From contig CM033392.1 of assembly GCA_019426215.1 (NCBI GenBank), positions 36,125,980-36,189,979 on the forward strand: DNA of 64,000 bases, read 5' to 3'. The notes under the pieces are model-generated. The model did not search any database. It saw nothing but the letters and a program-made list of their open reading frames with translations, and was not told the origin of the DNA. Below, in pieces: positions 21,646 to 32,300 of this stretch. This DNA comes from Buddleja alternifolia (Eukaryota; Streptophyta; Magnoliopsida; Lamiales; Scrophulariaceae). Position 1 is the first letter of the stretch, and each line of letters begins with the position of its first letter. A program made the translations under genes and the position numbers.

Positions 21646-22213
21646 TATATATATAGGGGGAAGAAGAGAGAAAGAGAAGAAGCTTACTATCGTCGTGGTG
21701 GTGGTGGCGGCGGCGCCGGTAAGTGGTGGTGGCGGTGGCGCCGGTAAGTGGTGGTGATGTCGAGCTTTTTTGGGGAGGGGGGGATCGAGAGAGAGAGAGA
21801 CCGAGAATAGAGAGAGAGAGAAGCTGAAATGGGTTTTAAATTTTGAGAGTGGGAGAGAGAAGTGGGAAGATAAAAATATTTCGAATTTTTTCGTACATGG
21901 CCTATTACAGCGGTTTTTTTAAAAACCCCTGTAATAGGTATACACTATTACAGCGGTTTTTTTTTAAAACCCCTGTAATAGGTTTAAATTTTTTATTTTT
22001 TTTAGCTGCCTTTTACAGCGGTTCAATAGTGAACCGCTGTAATAGACCTGGCACCTATTACAGCGGTTCATGAAAGAACCGCTGTAATAGGTGCCTCGTA
22101 TTACCTATTACAGCGGTTCTTTTACGAACCGCTGTAATAGCCCCCTCCGTTCAGCGGTTTTTTGAAAAACCGCTGTAATTGGGGCGCTGTAATAGGCTCT
22201 TTTTGTAGTAGTG

Positions 22214-22970
22214 TGTATATGAGTTAGATAGTGATGTTTTGGCTATGTTGGGATCTTTGAGGTTTGAAGTATTATGTAAAAAAGAGGATGAAATGAAAAC
22301 TTGAGCAATGGGCTAAATAGTCGAGAGAGAGAGAGATATATATGAAAAAAAATGTGTGCTCTCCACTAGTCTTTGATCTTGGCACTCAATTGGATCATTT
22401 GGCTTGAAAATCTGTGTACAACCCGGTATGAAAAGAAACAAGTTTGAGGGTTGTAAGTTGAAAGGCAAAAGAGAGTGAAAAAGGGATACATGATAAATTG
22501 TGAAAGTTTTTGTAGTCTATATGCGAATTTAGATCGATGATTTTGAGTTATAGGCTCTCTTGACTTAGTCACTTTATCCAAATTTCCCAACCTAGCCATC
22601 ACCTAGCCTTACGTTACAAGCGGGAAAGACCTTTTGATTGTGACTTTTGCACTTTATACACACCAACAGGTTAACGAATGTTGAATTGTTTCAATGCCTT
22701 TACTTTCCAATTGGTTTGCATAATCTTTTCTAAAGTGTGCTCTTGACATGAATATGGATGTGGGAGTTCATGATATAGGGATGGAAACTAAGATTTTGTG
22801 AGGTTTTCAAATTGTTGAATGTTCAAAGCATTGTGTAGCTTTTCATAATCATTTTTGAAGGTATAATGCTTGCTCTTTTGTGTATGAATTGGCAAATGCA
22901 AATTTCAATCTTCATGTGTGTGCTTGATTGTATTTGATCGAGGACGATCAAAGCTAAGTTTGGGGGTAGT
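22214..22970 (+). other. Element N 3' non-coding region and polypurine tract
   Basis: No gene. It ends with CGAGGACGATCAAAGCTAAG and TTTGGGGGTAGT directly before the 3' LTR (22936-22970), the plus-strand primer. The same block precedes the Athila 3' LTR at 57448-57483. Confidence 0.75.
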
Positions 22971-24532
22971 TGATATATGTTATTTTTACACTAGTTTTCC
23001 CCCGTTTATCGACTTAGTTTTGATTGTTTCCTTGATAATTTGATCACATATGATACTTTGACCCTTGTTTTCTCATATTTTATAGAATAACATAACATTT
23101 GGAGGAAAAGAACAAGGATTGAAGGTAAATCATGCATAAAGATACAAACTGTCTGCGCAGTGCTAGAATTTATGGAATAGATTTCTCTAACCATGTCCAA
23201 ATTACACACTTCTTATACCAATGGAAAGATAAGAGGAAAGGTACATTTATTATGTTGAAGACAATGATCCGATATGTAAGGAAGGAGGTGAAAACGTCAT
23301 CGGAAGAGATGTCTTACGATGGAGTTTTCTCATTCAGTGACTTGTGAGACAATTTTATCCTCTTTAACGTTTGATTTTCGATTTGGTGTCTTCTTGAAAG
23401 TTGTAGAGCTTTGTTTTAGGATTCTACAGCATCTTGAATCAGTGTATTCCGACATTGGTAGAGAACGTTATGCGAAGTTTACCAAAAATGGCTGGAGCAG
23501 CAGGGGACGAACGCCGCGGCGTTCACATGCAGTAGCCAACGCCGAGGCGTTCAACAAGCGGCGTTCGCGGCAGCGGGTTGGCCTATAAATACCCCTTTTA
23601 GCCATTTTTTACCCTAACTCACCTTGGGTATCAGCAACCACACGAAAATAGAGAGAGAGAGAGCTTGGGAGATAAGATTGAAGGTCAAAACATGGAGAAT
23701 TCAACAAGGAATCCACATCTCTACAAGAATTAGGGAGTTTTTACATCTTTATTTCATGAATATGTTCAAACCTCTTATGGCTTGTATGATTTATAATTGC
23801 ACTTTTGACATGAATATGAGCTAAACTTGTTTGATTGAGGCCATGGATAGGCCATTTATGCTATTTTGATTGTTGATTTGTTGGTGTTTATTGGATTAAT
23901 TTTGGTTTTAGCTATGTATTCAATATTTGATCTCAATGCTACATTTGCTTGATCACCAAGTGTTTGATAAAATGCCTAGGTTAGAGATCGAGAGATAATA
24001 ACCTAGGGAAGATATAAACATTGAATACCCTACAGTTAAACCGACTAGAGATAGACTCGGTTTCTTTAGGTGGCTTTCCATTCACGTGGGGAATTCCTAG
24101 ACCTTAAATGCATCCTTGTTAATCGGGTTTTCATATAGAGATATATAGGAAATCGTTACCAAGGGTAGGGTTGCTATGCCAAGAGATTGGGTGGTACGTA
24201 CGTTAGGGAATTTCGTCTTAGCTAAATCAATCTAATAATCCAATAGAACCTAAATCACAATCGAAATGCATAATTGGTTGAACCATGTGCCTTGATCGCT
24301 TCTCTCTATTGTTTCCTCCCTTTATTTGGTGTGACGTTGCCTTAGTTTATTTTCTAGTATTTACTAATTAGTTAATCAACCTTTCTATCGACCGATTTAA
24401 CTTACAATTGAGTAATATAGTAGTCTTGGTACTTAGATTATAGTTGTCCCTGCGGATACGATAACCCCGGACTTAGAAATCCACTTTACTACTTACGCGA
24501 CCTAGTTCTCTTGCTAGGATTTTGTCGTGTCA
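22971..24532 (+). repeat. Element N 3' LTR
   Basis: 1,562-bp copy of 16954-18523, starting TGATATATG and ending GTGTCA. TATAAATA at 23584-23591, again directly downstream of the GC palindromes. TTCGA follows at 24533-24537. Confidence 0.92.
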
Positions 24533-24537
24533 TTCGA

Positions 24538-24828
24538 ATATGTCAATTCCATTGACATACCTATGACCAATAAAGACACGTCGACTTGCGAACTCTCGTT
24601 TACGTAAACAAGGAACCGACACTTCTAGTATCCATCTCCTCAGACCATTGAGGAGTAGAAGTTCACTCTTGATTACCTTGGACTTATTTGTTCAGTACTT
24701 ATATTATTGCCATCAACATTCATATGAACAAAAAATATGCCTTTATTGATGATTAAGAGTTTGTACAACATAAATGTAATGCCCTAATAATCTAATTCCT
24801 CTATGGCATTGAGGGCATAATCATAACA
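24538..24828 (-). repeat. Copia C1 3' LTR, smaller part
   Basis: Continues 15578-16953. On the minus strand it starts TGTTATGATTATGCCCTCA right after the polypurine tract GTGCAAGTGGGAGA (complement at 24830-24843). Confidence 0.75.
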
Positions 24829-25100
24829 ATCTCCCACTTGCACTCAATGCCAATCACTATTTTATATAATACCCATCTTCTGAAGATGTCGTTCCAACAC
24901 TGCCTGTGATAGTGGCTTGGTCAGTGGGTCAGTAATGTTATTTGCTGAATCTATTCTCTACACAGCGATGTCGCCTCTTTCAATGATCTCTCTAATGATG
25001 TGTTATCTTATCTCAATGTGTTTGGATTTATTGTGAGTCCTAGGTTCCTTCGCCTGCGCGATGGCTCCATTTTTGTCACAGAATAGTGGCAATGGGAGTT
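24829..25100 (-). pseudogene. pol: Copia C1 RNase H fragment
   Basis: On the minus strand the decayed frame reads LPLPLFCDKNGAIAQAKEPR, then NKSKHIEIR, HIIREIIERGDIAV and PLTKPLSQAVLERHL, the end of copia RNase H, and is close to the C2 RNase H at 59410-59760. At least three stops are present. The rest of C1 is lost: at about 25090-25130 the sequence jumps into plus-strand SIRE-2 gag. Confidence 0.82.
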
Positions 25101-25130
25101 AAATGCTAGGAACCATTTGAATTTAGCCAG

Positions 25131-25552
25131 AATAGTGGTAAGAGGCCAAATGAGAAAGTCAAAGCTAACTCAGGCAAGGGTAAGGCTAAGGCAAATGATT
25201 CACAAAGACGGGTTTATCCAAACGTTTAAAAGGCTAAAGATAAGACTGACCACTGTGAGTCAAGCGCTAAGCGTCCAGCACCAAAAGTGCAACCCAAGCC
25301 AGCGCCAAGGAAATATCAGGGTCAATATCCAAGACAGTCGAGATCATATTATCGATACTATGATGATTATGATTATGACTATTATTATAATCGAGGATAT
25401 TATTATACACACAACGCAATGTGAAACCCAAAAAGGCCAGTATTCCTACAATGAAGACTAGGCAAATATGGGTTCCTAAAGTTCTAATTCAAACTAACAA
25501 TGTTACTAATGTTGAAGGACCCAAGCAACAATGGGTACCTAAACAGAAATAG
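25131..25552 (+). pseudogene. gag: SIRE-2 gag C-terminal remnant
   Basis: Lys-rich C-terminal Gag tail (KANSGKGKAKANDSQRR in the equivalent SIRE-1 frame), then an Asp/Tyr-rich run from GATTATGATTATGAC repeats, ending QQWVPKQK with TAG at 25550-25552. The frame is broken internally by a 28-bp-scale indel near 25210-25330. It starts at the recombination junction with C1. Confidence 0.75.
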
Positions 25553-26095
25553 AACTTCCCTTTTTGATTGCAGGTAGCTAGAGCTAGAGCCGATACATCT
25601 GTATGGTACTTTGATAGTGGATCGTCAAGGCACATGACTGGTTCCAAAGATCTTCTGATCAACTATCAGGCTGCCAATGGTCCTCAGGTTGTATTTGGTG
25701 ACAACTCCAAAGGTAAAACCAAAGGTATAGGTACTGTGCATAGGGGGAACATCATGATAAGTGATGTTTATTTTGTTGAGGGTCTGAAGCACAATTTATT
25801 AAGCATAAGTCAATTCTGTGATAAAGACTTTGAAGTCATATTCTCAAGTGACTGCTGCTATATAAACGACGCTAAGACTAAGTCTACTAAATTGAAAGGA
25901 AAAAGAACTAACAACGTATATTTAGTAGATTGGGGTTCAACAGTTGATAACAACCGAACATGTTTTGTTGCTAAAAGTGAATCTAAAATGGGTTGGTTAT
26001 GGCATAGAAAAATGAATCACCTCAACTTTAAGACAATCTCTCAGCTAATAAGTCAAAATCTTGTAGAGGGATTAAAAAAATGGACCATTTCATAA
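25553..26095 (+). pseudogene. pol: SIRE-2 protease and integrase zinc-finger region
   Basis: The frame opens after TGA at 25565-25567 and passes straight through TTGCAG. The protease block WYFDSGSSRHMTG is intact; the GAG-pre-integrase end LWHRKMNHLNFKTISQLISQ follows. The frame is lost near 26080, where a run of As replaces the LPNGPFHKD coding sequence. In this copy pol is in the same frame as gag, with TAG and TGA between them; in SIRE-1 and SIRE-3 it is shifted. Confidence 0.87.
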
Positions 26096-27194
26096 GGATC
26101 GTCTTTGTGACACTTGTCAAATGGGTAAACAAGTTATATCATCGTTCAAGAGAAAACCTCATCTATCTACCTCTAGAATACTTGAACTACTTCACATGGA
26201 TTTGTTTGGACCTGTTCAAATGGTCAGTGTAAGCGGTAAAAGGTATACTTTGGTGATAGTAGATGATTTCTCTAGATTTACTTGGGTGGAATTTCTTTCA
26301 TCCAAAGATGAAACATGTGACAAGTTAACAACGCTTATTCGGCAACTTCAAATATGGAAAAATCTTAAGGTTGCAAGAATAAAAAACGATCACGGTACTG
26401 AGTTTACTAACAAGATTGTTGAGAAGTTTTGTGCAGAAAATGGAATACATCATGAGTATTCAGCTCCCAGAACTCCCCAACAAAATGGTGTTGCTGAGCG
26501 CCGAAACCAAACGCTTAAGGAAGGCGCTAGGACCATGTTAGCAAAATCCAAGCTCGCTCCTAGATTTAGGGCCGAAGCGATCAACACTGCCTGTTACACT
26601 CAAAATCGCTGCATGATCAACAAACAGCATGGAAAAACTCCATATGGACTATGGAAGGGACGTAAGACAAATATTTTATATTTTCACGTCTTTGGTTCTA
26701 AATGTTTTATCCATAATAATGGATCCCAAAGCCTAAAGACTTTTGATCCTAAAGCGGATGAGGGAATCTTTCTAGGCTACGCCAAAAATGGAAAGAATTT
26801 TCGCATTCTCAATAAGATCAAATCGAAGGTTGAGGAATCTATTCATGTTGTTTTTGATGATGCTAACCAAGAACCGAGTAAGGTTAATTTAAATGATGTA
26901 GGAGTTGAAGATTTATATCATCAAGCGTCTAAGATTACTATTGATGAAGATACTGACGACGATGATGAGATCTCAGTGCCACCTCCTAAGAATACTCGTG
27001 AGATTACTCTAAATTATCATGTAAGAAATGCTGATGATCATGAAGAGAATGATCATCAAGAGCACACAAGGAATTGTGAACTTGAAGCGCCTACGCAAGA
27101 AGGTAGTCAAGCGTCTATTACTCAAGTGCCTGTTCCACCTCTTAACCCTTTCCAACCAGACAGATTATGGCTGCGCGATCATCCATCTGAGTAG
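26096..27194 (+). pseudogene. pol: SIRE-2 integrase and linker
   Basis: 357 residues open from 26121. Zinc-finger Cys pair RLCDTCQMGK is intact just upstream. Catalytic Asp (LLHMDLFGP), Asp (IKNDHG) and Glu (VAERRNQT) are kept with 35-residue spacing. After residue 200 comes the acidic linker [17 protein letters not shown]. Ends at a CAG-to-TAG stop (27192-27194) in the sequence where SIRE-1 reads [10 protein letters not shown]. Confidence 0.9.
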
Positions 27195-28310
27195 ATTATC
27201 GGAGATATTGAAGCACCTGTTAGGACTAGAGCCGCTACGTTCAATGAGGCTATGTTCGCAAGCTTTCTATCTCAAATGGAACCTAAGAAAGTGGATGAAG
27301 TGCTAAGCGACCCAAGTTGGATTGAAGCTATGCAAGAAGAGCTTAATCAATTCGAACGAAATACAGTTTGGATGCTAGTACCAAGACCAACTCACCAAGG
27401 AGTTATTGGAACTACATGGGTATATAGAAACAAGATGGATGAGAACGACATTGTTATAATAAATAAGGCCAGACTCGTAGTTCAAGGATATTGCCAAGAG
27501 GAGGGTATTGACTTTGATGAGACTTACACTCCTGTCGCTCGCCTAGAAGCAATCCGTAGATTTCTAGCGTATGCAGCATTCAACAAGTTCCTGGTGTATC
27601 AAATAGCTGTGAAGAGTGCCTTCCTGAATGGTAAACTCCAAGAAGAAGTGTATTTGGAGCAACCACTAAGAATCATCAACAATCATGGTAAGGGTGTAGT
27701 TTACAAGCTAGAAAAAACACTTTACGGGCTTAAGCAAGCACCCCGAGCATGGTATGACACTCTCTCTATCTTTCTTATTGGTAAAGGCTTTTCAAAAGGC
27801 AGCGTTGATACAACGTTATTTAAAATTACCAATAACGAAGACATTCTCTTAGTCTAAATTTACGTTGATGATATTATATTTGGTTCTACTAATAAGCGTC
27901 TGTGTGAGAAATTTTCGAAAATGATGCAAGAACAATTTGAAATGAGCATGATGGGTGAGTTAACTTTCTTCTTAAGACAACTCCCTAATGGCATATTTAT
28001 TAACCAAGCTAAATATACACGAGATATGATTAAGAAATTTGGTATGGAAAATGTATCATATTCAAAAATTCCAATGAGCCAAACGCTTAAGTTAGATAAA
28101 GATGAAAGTGGAAAGAAAGTTGATATTACTAATTATAGAGGTATCATCGGTTCACTTCTTTATCTTACTGCCAGTAGACCTGATATTATGTTTTCGGTAT
28201 GCATGTGTGCACGATTTCAAGCTGATCCTAAAGAGTCACACTTAATTGTTGCCAAGAAGATCCTTAAATACCTAAAAGGCACACAAAATGTGGTACTTGT
28301 CAATTTCTAG
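27195..28310 (+). pseudogene. pol: SIRE-2 reverse transcriptase
   Basis: Copia RT. Seen: [54 protein letters not shown] (catalytic Asp of MDVK changed to Ala) and [16 protein letters not shown]-to-TAA stop at 27855-27857 falls just before an intact YVDDIIFG box, which is therefore unreadable in the main frame. The second open piece is 27921-28310. A deletion of about 0.1 kb at about 28290 removes the GYSNADFAGCKIDRKSTSG block at a GTGG repeat. Confidence 0.9.
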
Positions 28311-28702
28311 GTGATAGGTTAGTTTCATGGCCTAGCAAGAAACAACAATCCATAGCTACCTCCACAGTCGAAGCTGAGTATGTAGCTACAGGACGTTGTT
28401 GTGCACAAGTATTATGGATGAGGCAACAACTTAGAGGCTATGGAATAATCTTAGGTCCAACCCCCATTCATTGTGATAACCAAAGCGCTCTAGCCATGAC
28501 TCAAAACCCTGTTCTTCATTCCAGAACCAAACACATTGACATTAGATACCATTTTTTTCGTGACCACGTTCAAAAGAAAGATATCTCCATGCACTTCATT
28601 GGAACTGACAAACAATTGGCAGATATCTTCACCAAAGCACTCAACGAACAACGTTTTCTCACTTTGAGAAGTGAACTTGGTATGATTGATTTAAACGCTT
28701 AA
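28311..28702 (+). pseudogene. pol: SIRE-2 RNase H C-terminal part
   Basis: Begins after the deletion with CQFLGDRLVSWPSKKQQSIA (catalytic Glu in EAEYVA), then WMRQQLRGYG, IHCDNQSALAM, RTKHIDIRYHF, LADIFTKAL, ending LGMIDLNA with TAA at 28700-28702. The N-terminal catalytic Asp is deleted, so it cannot be active. Confidence 0.88.
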
Positions 28703-29385
28703 TCATCAAGCATCATGCTTTATTAGACATATAATTTAGGGGGAATCCACTTGATTTATGTCTAAAAGCCTTCTTTGAAAAACAAAACAAATGGTACAAG
28801 TTATCAAATTTAGGGGGAACCTTAAAATTGTACATGAACATAACTGTAAGCGTCAATGATCAAAATTTTCAGATGCATGATCATCAACGCTCAGTATTAT
28901 TTTTGCATAAAATATTGGACGCTCAAACATAAAAAGGACTTTGACGTTAAGCGTCTATATTACAACAGTTAAAATGAATATCAACCAATGGTTTCAGTTA
29001 AGCGTTGAATCAAGTCCAATCAACTCTTAATATAAAAATATTTTCTTTACAAGCCATGTATAAAGTTTCCAAACTTCTTTCGAAGTAGTGGGTAGACTCA
29101 AAATTCTATTTTGTACTCTACTCGCACGCTTCTATCACATCAAACTGGCGGGTAATCAAAATTTTCTTTTCAAAATGACGGTTCAGAGATAGCACGTGTT
29201 TATGTACGTGTCAGTGTCTAAATCCTACAGAGACTAGAGAACACAAGTTTCAAAAATTCTTTACTGTGTCATTTAAAGCAGAATTTCTGCAGAAAGACAA
29301 TTCACTTTTACTCAAACATATCTGCAAAACTTATTCTCTCTCTCTCAAAGCAAAAGAAAATCTCAGTTCATCTCTTTCACTAAAA
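28703..29385 (+). other. SIRE-2 spacer between pol and aORF
   Basis: Non-coding. Two polypurine-like tracts, AATTTAGGGGGAATCC at about 28733 and AAATTTAGGGGGAACC at 28806, match SIRE-1. Several AAGCG/CGCTT motifs. The part 29090-29260 matches the aORF leader of SIRE-1. Confidence 0.65.
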
Positions 29386-32300
29386 ATGGCACTAAAGAAA
29401 TCTTCGTCTAGTTCTGCTGAACTTACCATCAAGGTGACTGAAGGCCTTGTTATCGACTGGAAATTTCTCTATGAACAACCTCAGATCAACCTAACGGACA
29501 TGATGGACATGGTCGTCAAGGCTGGGCTCAAACCGTTCTTGACCCAATACTCATATATGTTTCCTACTGAAGTCGATACCTTTTGGAAGACTGCTAAACT
29601 TTTAGAGGACAAGAATTCTATCTCCTGTCGTATTCCTCTATCCAAGAAGGAGCCTCCCAAGGAATTTATGTTGTCTGCCGCCTCCATTGCCGAGAACTTC
29701 AATCTTCCAAATGACGGTGAGGCATTGGACTGTGTTACTTTAAAACAAATCAAGAAAGCATGGACAACCATGAGTGCGTACGACGATGTACCCTACACTC
29801 AATACTTTGAAAAGAAAGAATTGGTGTTCAAATACCGACTGTTGGCTGATTTCTGCAGCAAGATAATCGAATGCTGAGTGGGAACCTTTGATAAGGTGAA
29901 CCCAGTACAATTTCAGATGATGACCGCTATACTCCTCAACATCAAAATCAATTGGAGTGAGTACATCTTTGGAAGGTTTTGGGACAGTCTAAGCGCCTAG
30001 AATAAACCTTATAGACTTATTCTAAATGACATGTTGTACAAATCACAGTGTGTATACTCGTCTGGACTTCCGTTAAATAAGTCCAAGTTGTTGGGAAAAA
30101 GGATTCTGAATAATCTGTTCAATCCTCCAAAAATTGGTGGTGCTGCTAAACCACTTTCTGAGTGTCTGGAAGTACGCCAAGCGTCCGATGAGGAAGCGGA
30201 GCGTCCAATTCCAGAAGAAGCCGTGAAGCGTCCGGCTGCCACAAAGAAGAGGGCTCCCAGAAAGCCCAATGCTCAATTTGTTCCTTCTCCTCAAAAGGAC
30301 GATGAGGAAACAGATGAGGATGCCAAGGACAAGTTACCTCTAAAGAGGAGGAAGCTGGAAGGGATTATCAAACAAATAGACTTTGAAGAACCAGTTGTTG
30401 ATCCTCCCGCTCCAACGCTTAAGCTCATTGAAGGAGTCAACGTGAAGAAAATCTTCAAGCGTTCCAGGACTAGCAAACGTCGAGTTGCTTCTGTTCCTGA
30501 AGAGCCTGAGACTGATGAGCCAAGCGCTCAAGTTGCTGTTGAGCCAAGCGCTCAAAGTGTTGTTGTTGAGACAAGTTCTCAGGGTAAGTTTATTTCTTCC
30601 CACAACATTTCTATCCCTACACCTGTAGAAGATCCTGCTCTTATAGAGGATAGTTCTTGTATTACAGCTTTAGTTCCAGCCGCTGCTGAAGCGTCACCAG
30701 ATGTCCTCTTGGATGTTGATATGACAGAAGTTGTCACTATCGCTAAAAATGTTACCGCAGAAGTTGCTGCAATTGAAGCTGAGGAACCTGCTACTACAGA
30801 GGTTCAAACTTCCATCCCTGTTCAGGATATAACAGAGGCACGCTCAGAAGGTCAGAGTGTTGCTGAAGACGTTCCAGCGGCTAGACACTTCTTCAAACTC
30901 GACACGCTGAAGACGATTGATCATTCAATCAACTATATGCCCCCAGCGCTCGAAGAAGATTTCATTTCTGCAGGATACAATGAAGAACGATACATTGCTG
31001 CTGAGAATGACATTGCCCTGCTGATTAATACTGACCGTTAAATCAGGGATACAGTATTTAACGCTGCCTTAACAGAAATTGAGAGGAAGTATTATTTGGC
31101 CACTCAACTTGGAAAGACTCCTTGCCAAATACCATCTTCCGTTCTTCTCCAACAAGACAGACAAGGAGGAAGAACACCTAGATGTGACGTAGATCTGGCC
31201 TACTATCTAGATTATGGCCACAGCAAACCAACCGGTTTCGCTTTAAGGGATTACAACATTCGTGTGTATGAGCCCCTTCGTCCGAGCTTTCTCAACCCAT
31301 CAGAGTCCGTCTTGAACAGAGAAGGCTACACACACTTCCCTCAGACTGCTCATAGTGCTGAAAATATGTCTTCAGTCAATCCACTTCGCCTATGGAAGAA
31401 TAAAGTAGTTCATGCCGTTGAACGTCTCGAATCTTTGACAGATTTGATTCAGACTGAAGCCGATGCATTTTTTGACAGTGTCTGGAATGCCAACTACCAG
31501 CCTGATAGATATCGCTTTGAATCTATCAGAGATATTCATCATGAAGGCATTCGTGCTATGGTCAATGCGGGAACAGACTACTGCATGAATGAAGTGAACT
31601 GGGTTGAAGCGTATATGGGCAACAAATACACTTTCTCAGAGTTAGTCCAAGCTTCCCATCTTTTTGGCATAGGCATGCATGACAAGAAGCGTCAGTTCGC
31701 CAAGTATTGCCTCAAGAAGCGTCAAAAGAGAGTTGGACCTGTTCTAAAGCTCCCCATCGTTAGACATCAAATTGAGCAGTGTCTGCGTCAAGAGCTTCAC
31801 AGATTATCCACTTCTCCTCTTCTGTTCAACGCTTAAGCATCTTCCAGAGGTACCTCTTCTGTATCGTGCTTAAATTTTGCTCCAAGCCACTGCGAGGAGA
31901 ACTTCAATCTGATGGTGAAGATTTTGTCTCCCGTATCTCTGTTCGATAAAATCTTCACTGCCAATCTCAGATCTTGGAACGGCTCAGTAATCAATTCATT
32001 TAAAGGATATCCACTGGTCCCTTCTATCCGCAGCGAGGTACTCGGTCATTATGAGTTTGTCCTCTCCCTGCTTGAAAGGAATCAAGAGTTGGCTCAAGCG
32101 ATATATCCATACATAGAAGAGTACTATGCTGATTGTGTACCTGAGAATCAGCGTCTTACGTCTCTTCCCTCAGACTGCTTGATTGGATTTTCCAGACATT
32201 ACTGCCCAGATTCAATCTACTCTATCTGTCAAGCGCCGTCCAAAGTCTTTTCGAATCATGTGCTTGATATCATTGGTCCAATGCACATCAGGGCCATTGA

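Larger units (their letters stand above)
20781..22213. mobile_element. Non-autonomous CACTA (En/Spm) DNA transposon
   Basis: Ends CACTATTACAGAAATG (left) and, as reverse complement of the right end, CACTACTACAAAAAGAG. Flanked by a 3-bp TGT duplication (20778-20780 and 22214-22216), as CACTA transposases make. Both subterminal regions (20800-20970 and 21898-22200) hold about 20 copies in both orientations of CTATTACAGCGGTT, often paired as short hairpins; such arrays bind transposase in En/Spm. There is no transposase ORF. The interior is a long inverted repeat, a 30-bp minisatellite and GA- and GGT-rich runs. Confidence 0.88.
16954..24532 (+). mobile_element. Element N: non-autonomous Athila-related LTR retrotransposon
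   Basis: Two 1.56-1.57-kb LTRs, a tRNA-Asp primer site, a 250-residue gag-like ORF, a short relic of pol and long non-coding sequence; there is no RT, RNase H or integrase. Homology to the Athila element at 46231-59143 is seen in the gag N-terminus (MTRTS...ELDPEIE against MTRSS...ELEPEIE), in a pol linker fragment, in a post-pol block and in the polypurine block. The two LTRs differ by about 24 substitutions (about 1.5%), roughly half a million years. It must have been moved by proteins from an autonomous relative. Flanked by TTCGA duplications, inserted into the C1 LTR, and itself split by a CACTA element. Confidence 0.85.

Noticed and set aside
25131..25573. Intron from the donor-like GTAAGAGG at about 25137 to TTGCAG at about 25573
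   Set aside because: Joining these sites puts a TAG in the pol frame directly after the junction, and the donor is mutated in SIRE-3; the acceptor-like site is kept as a finding, the donor is not.
25534..25573. A 39-base intron GTACCT...TTGCAG at the gag-pol border
   Set aside because: Too short for known plant introns.
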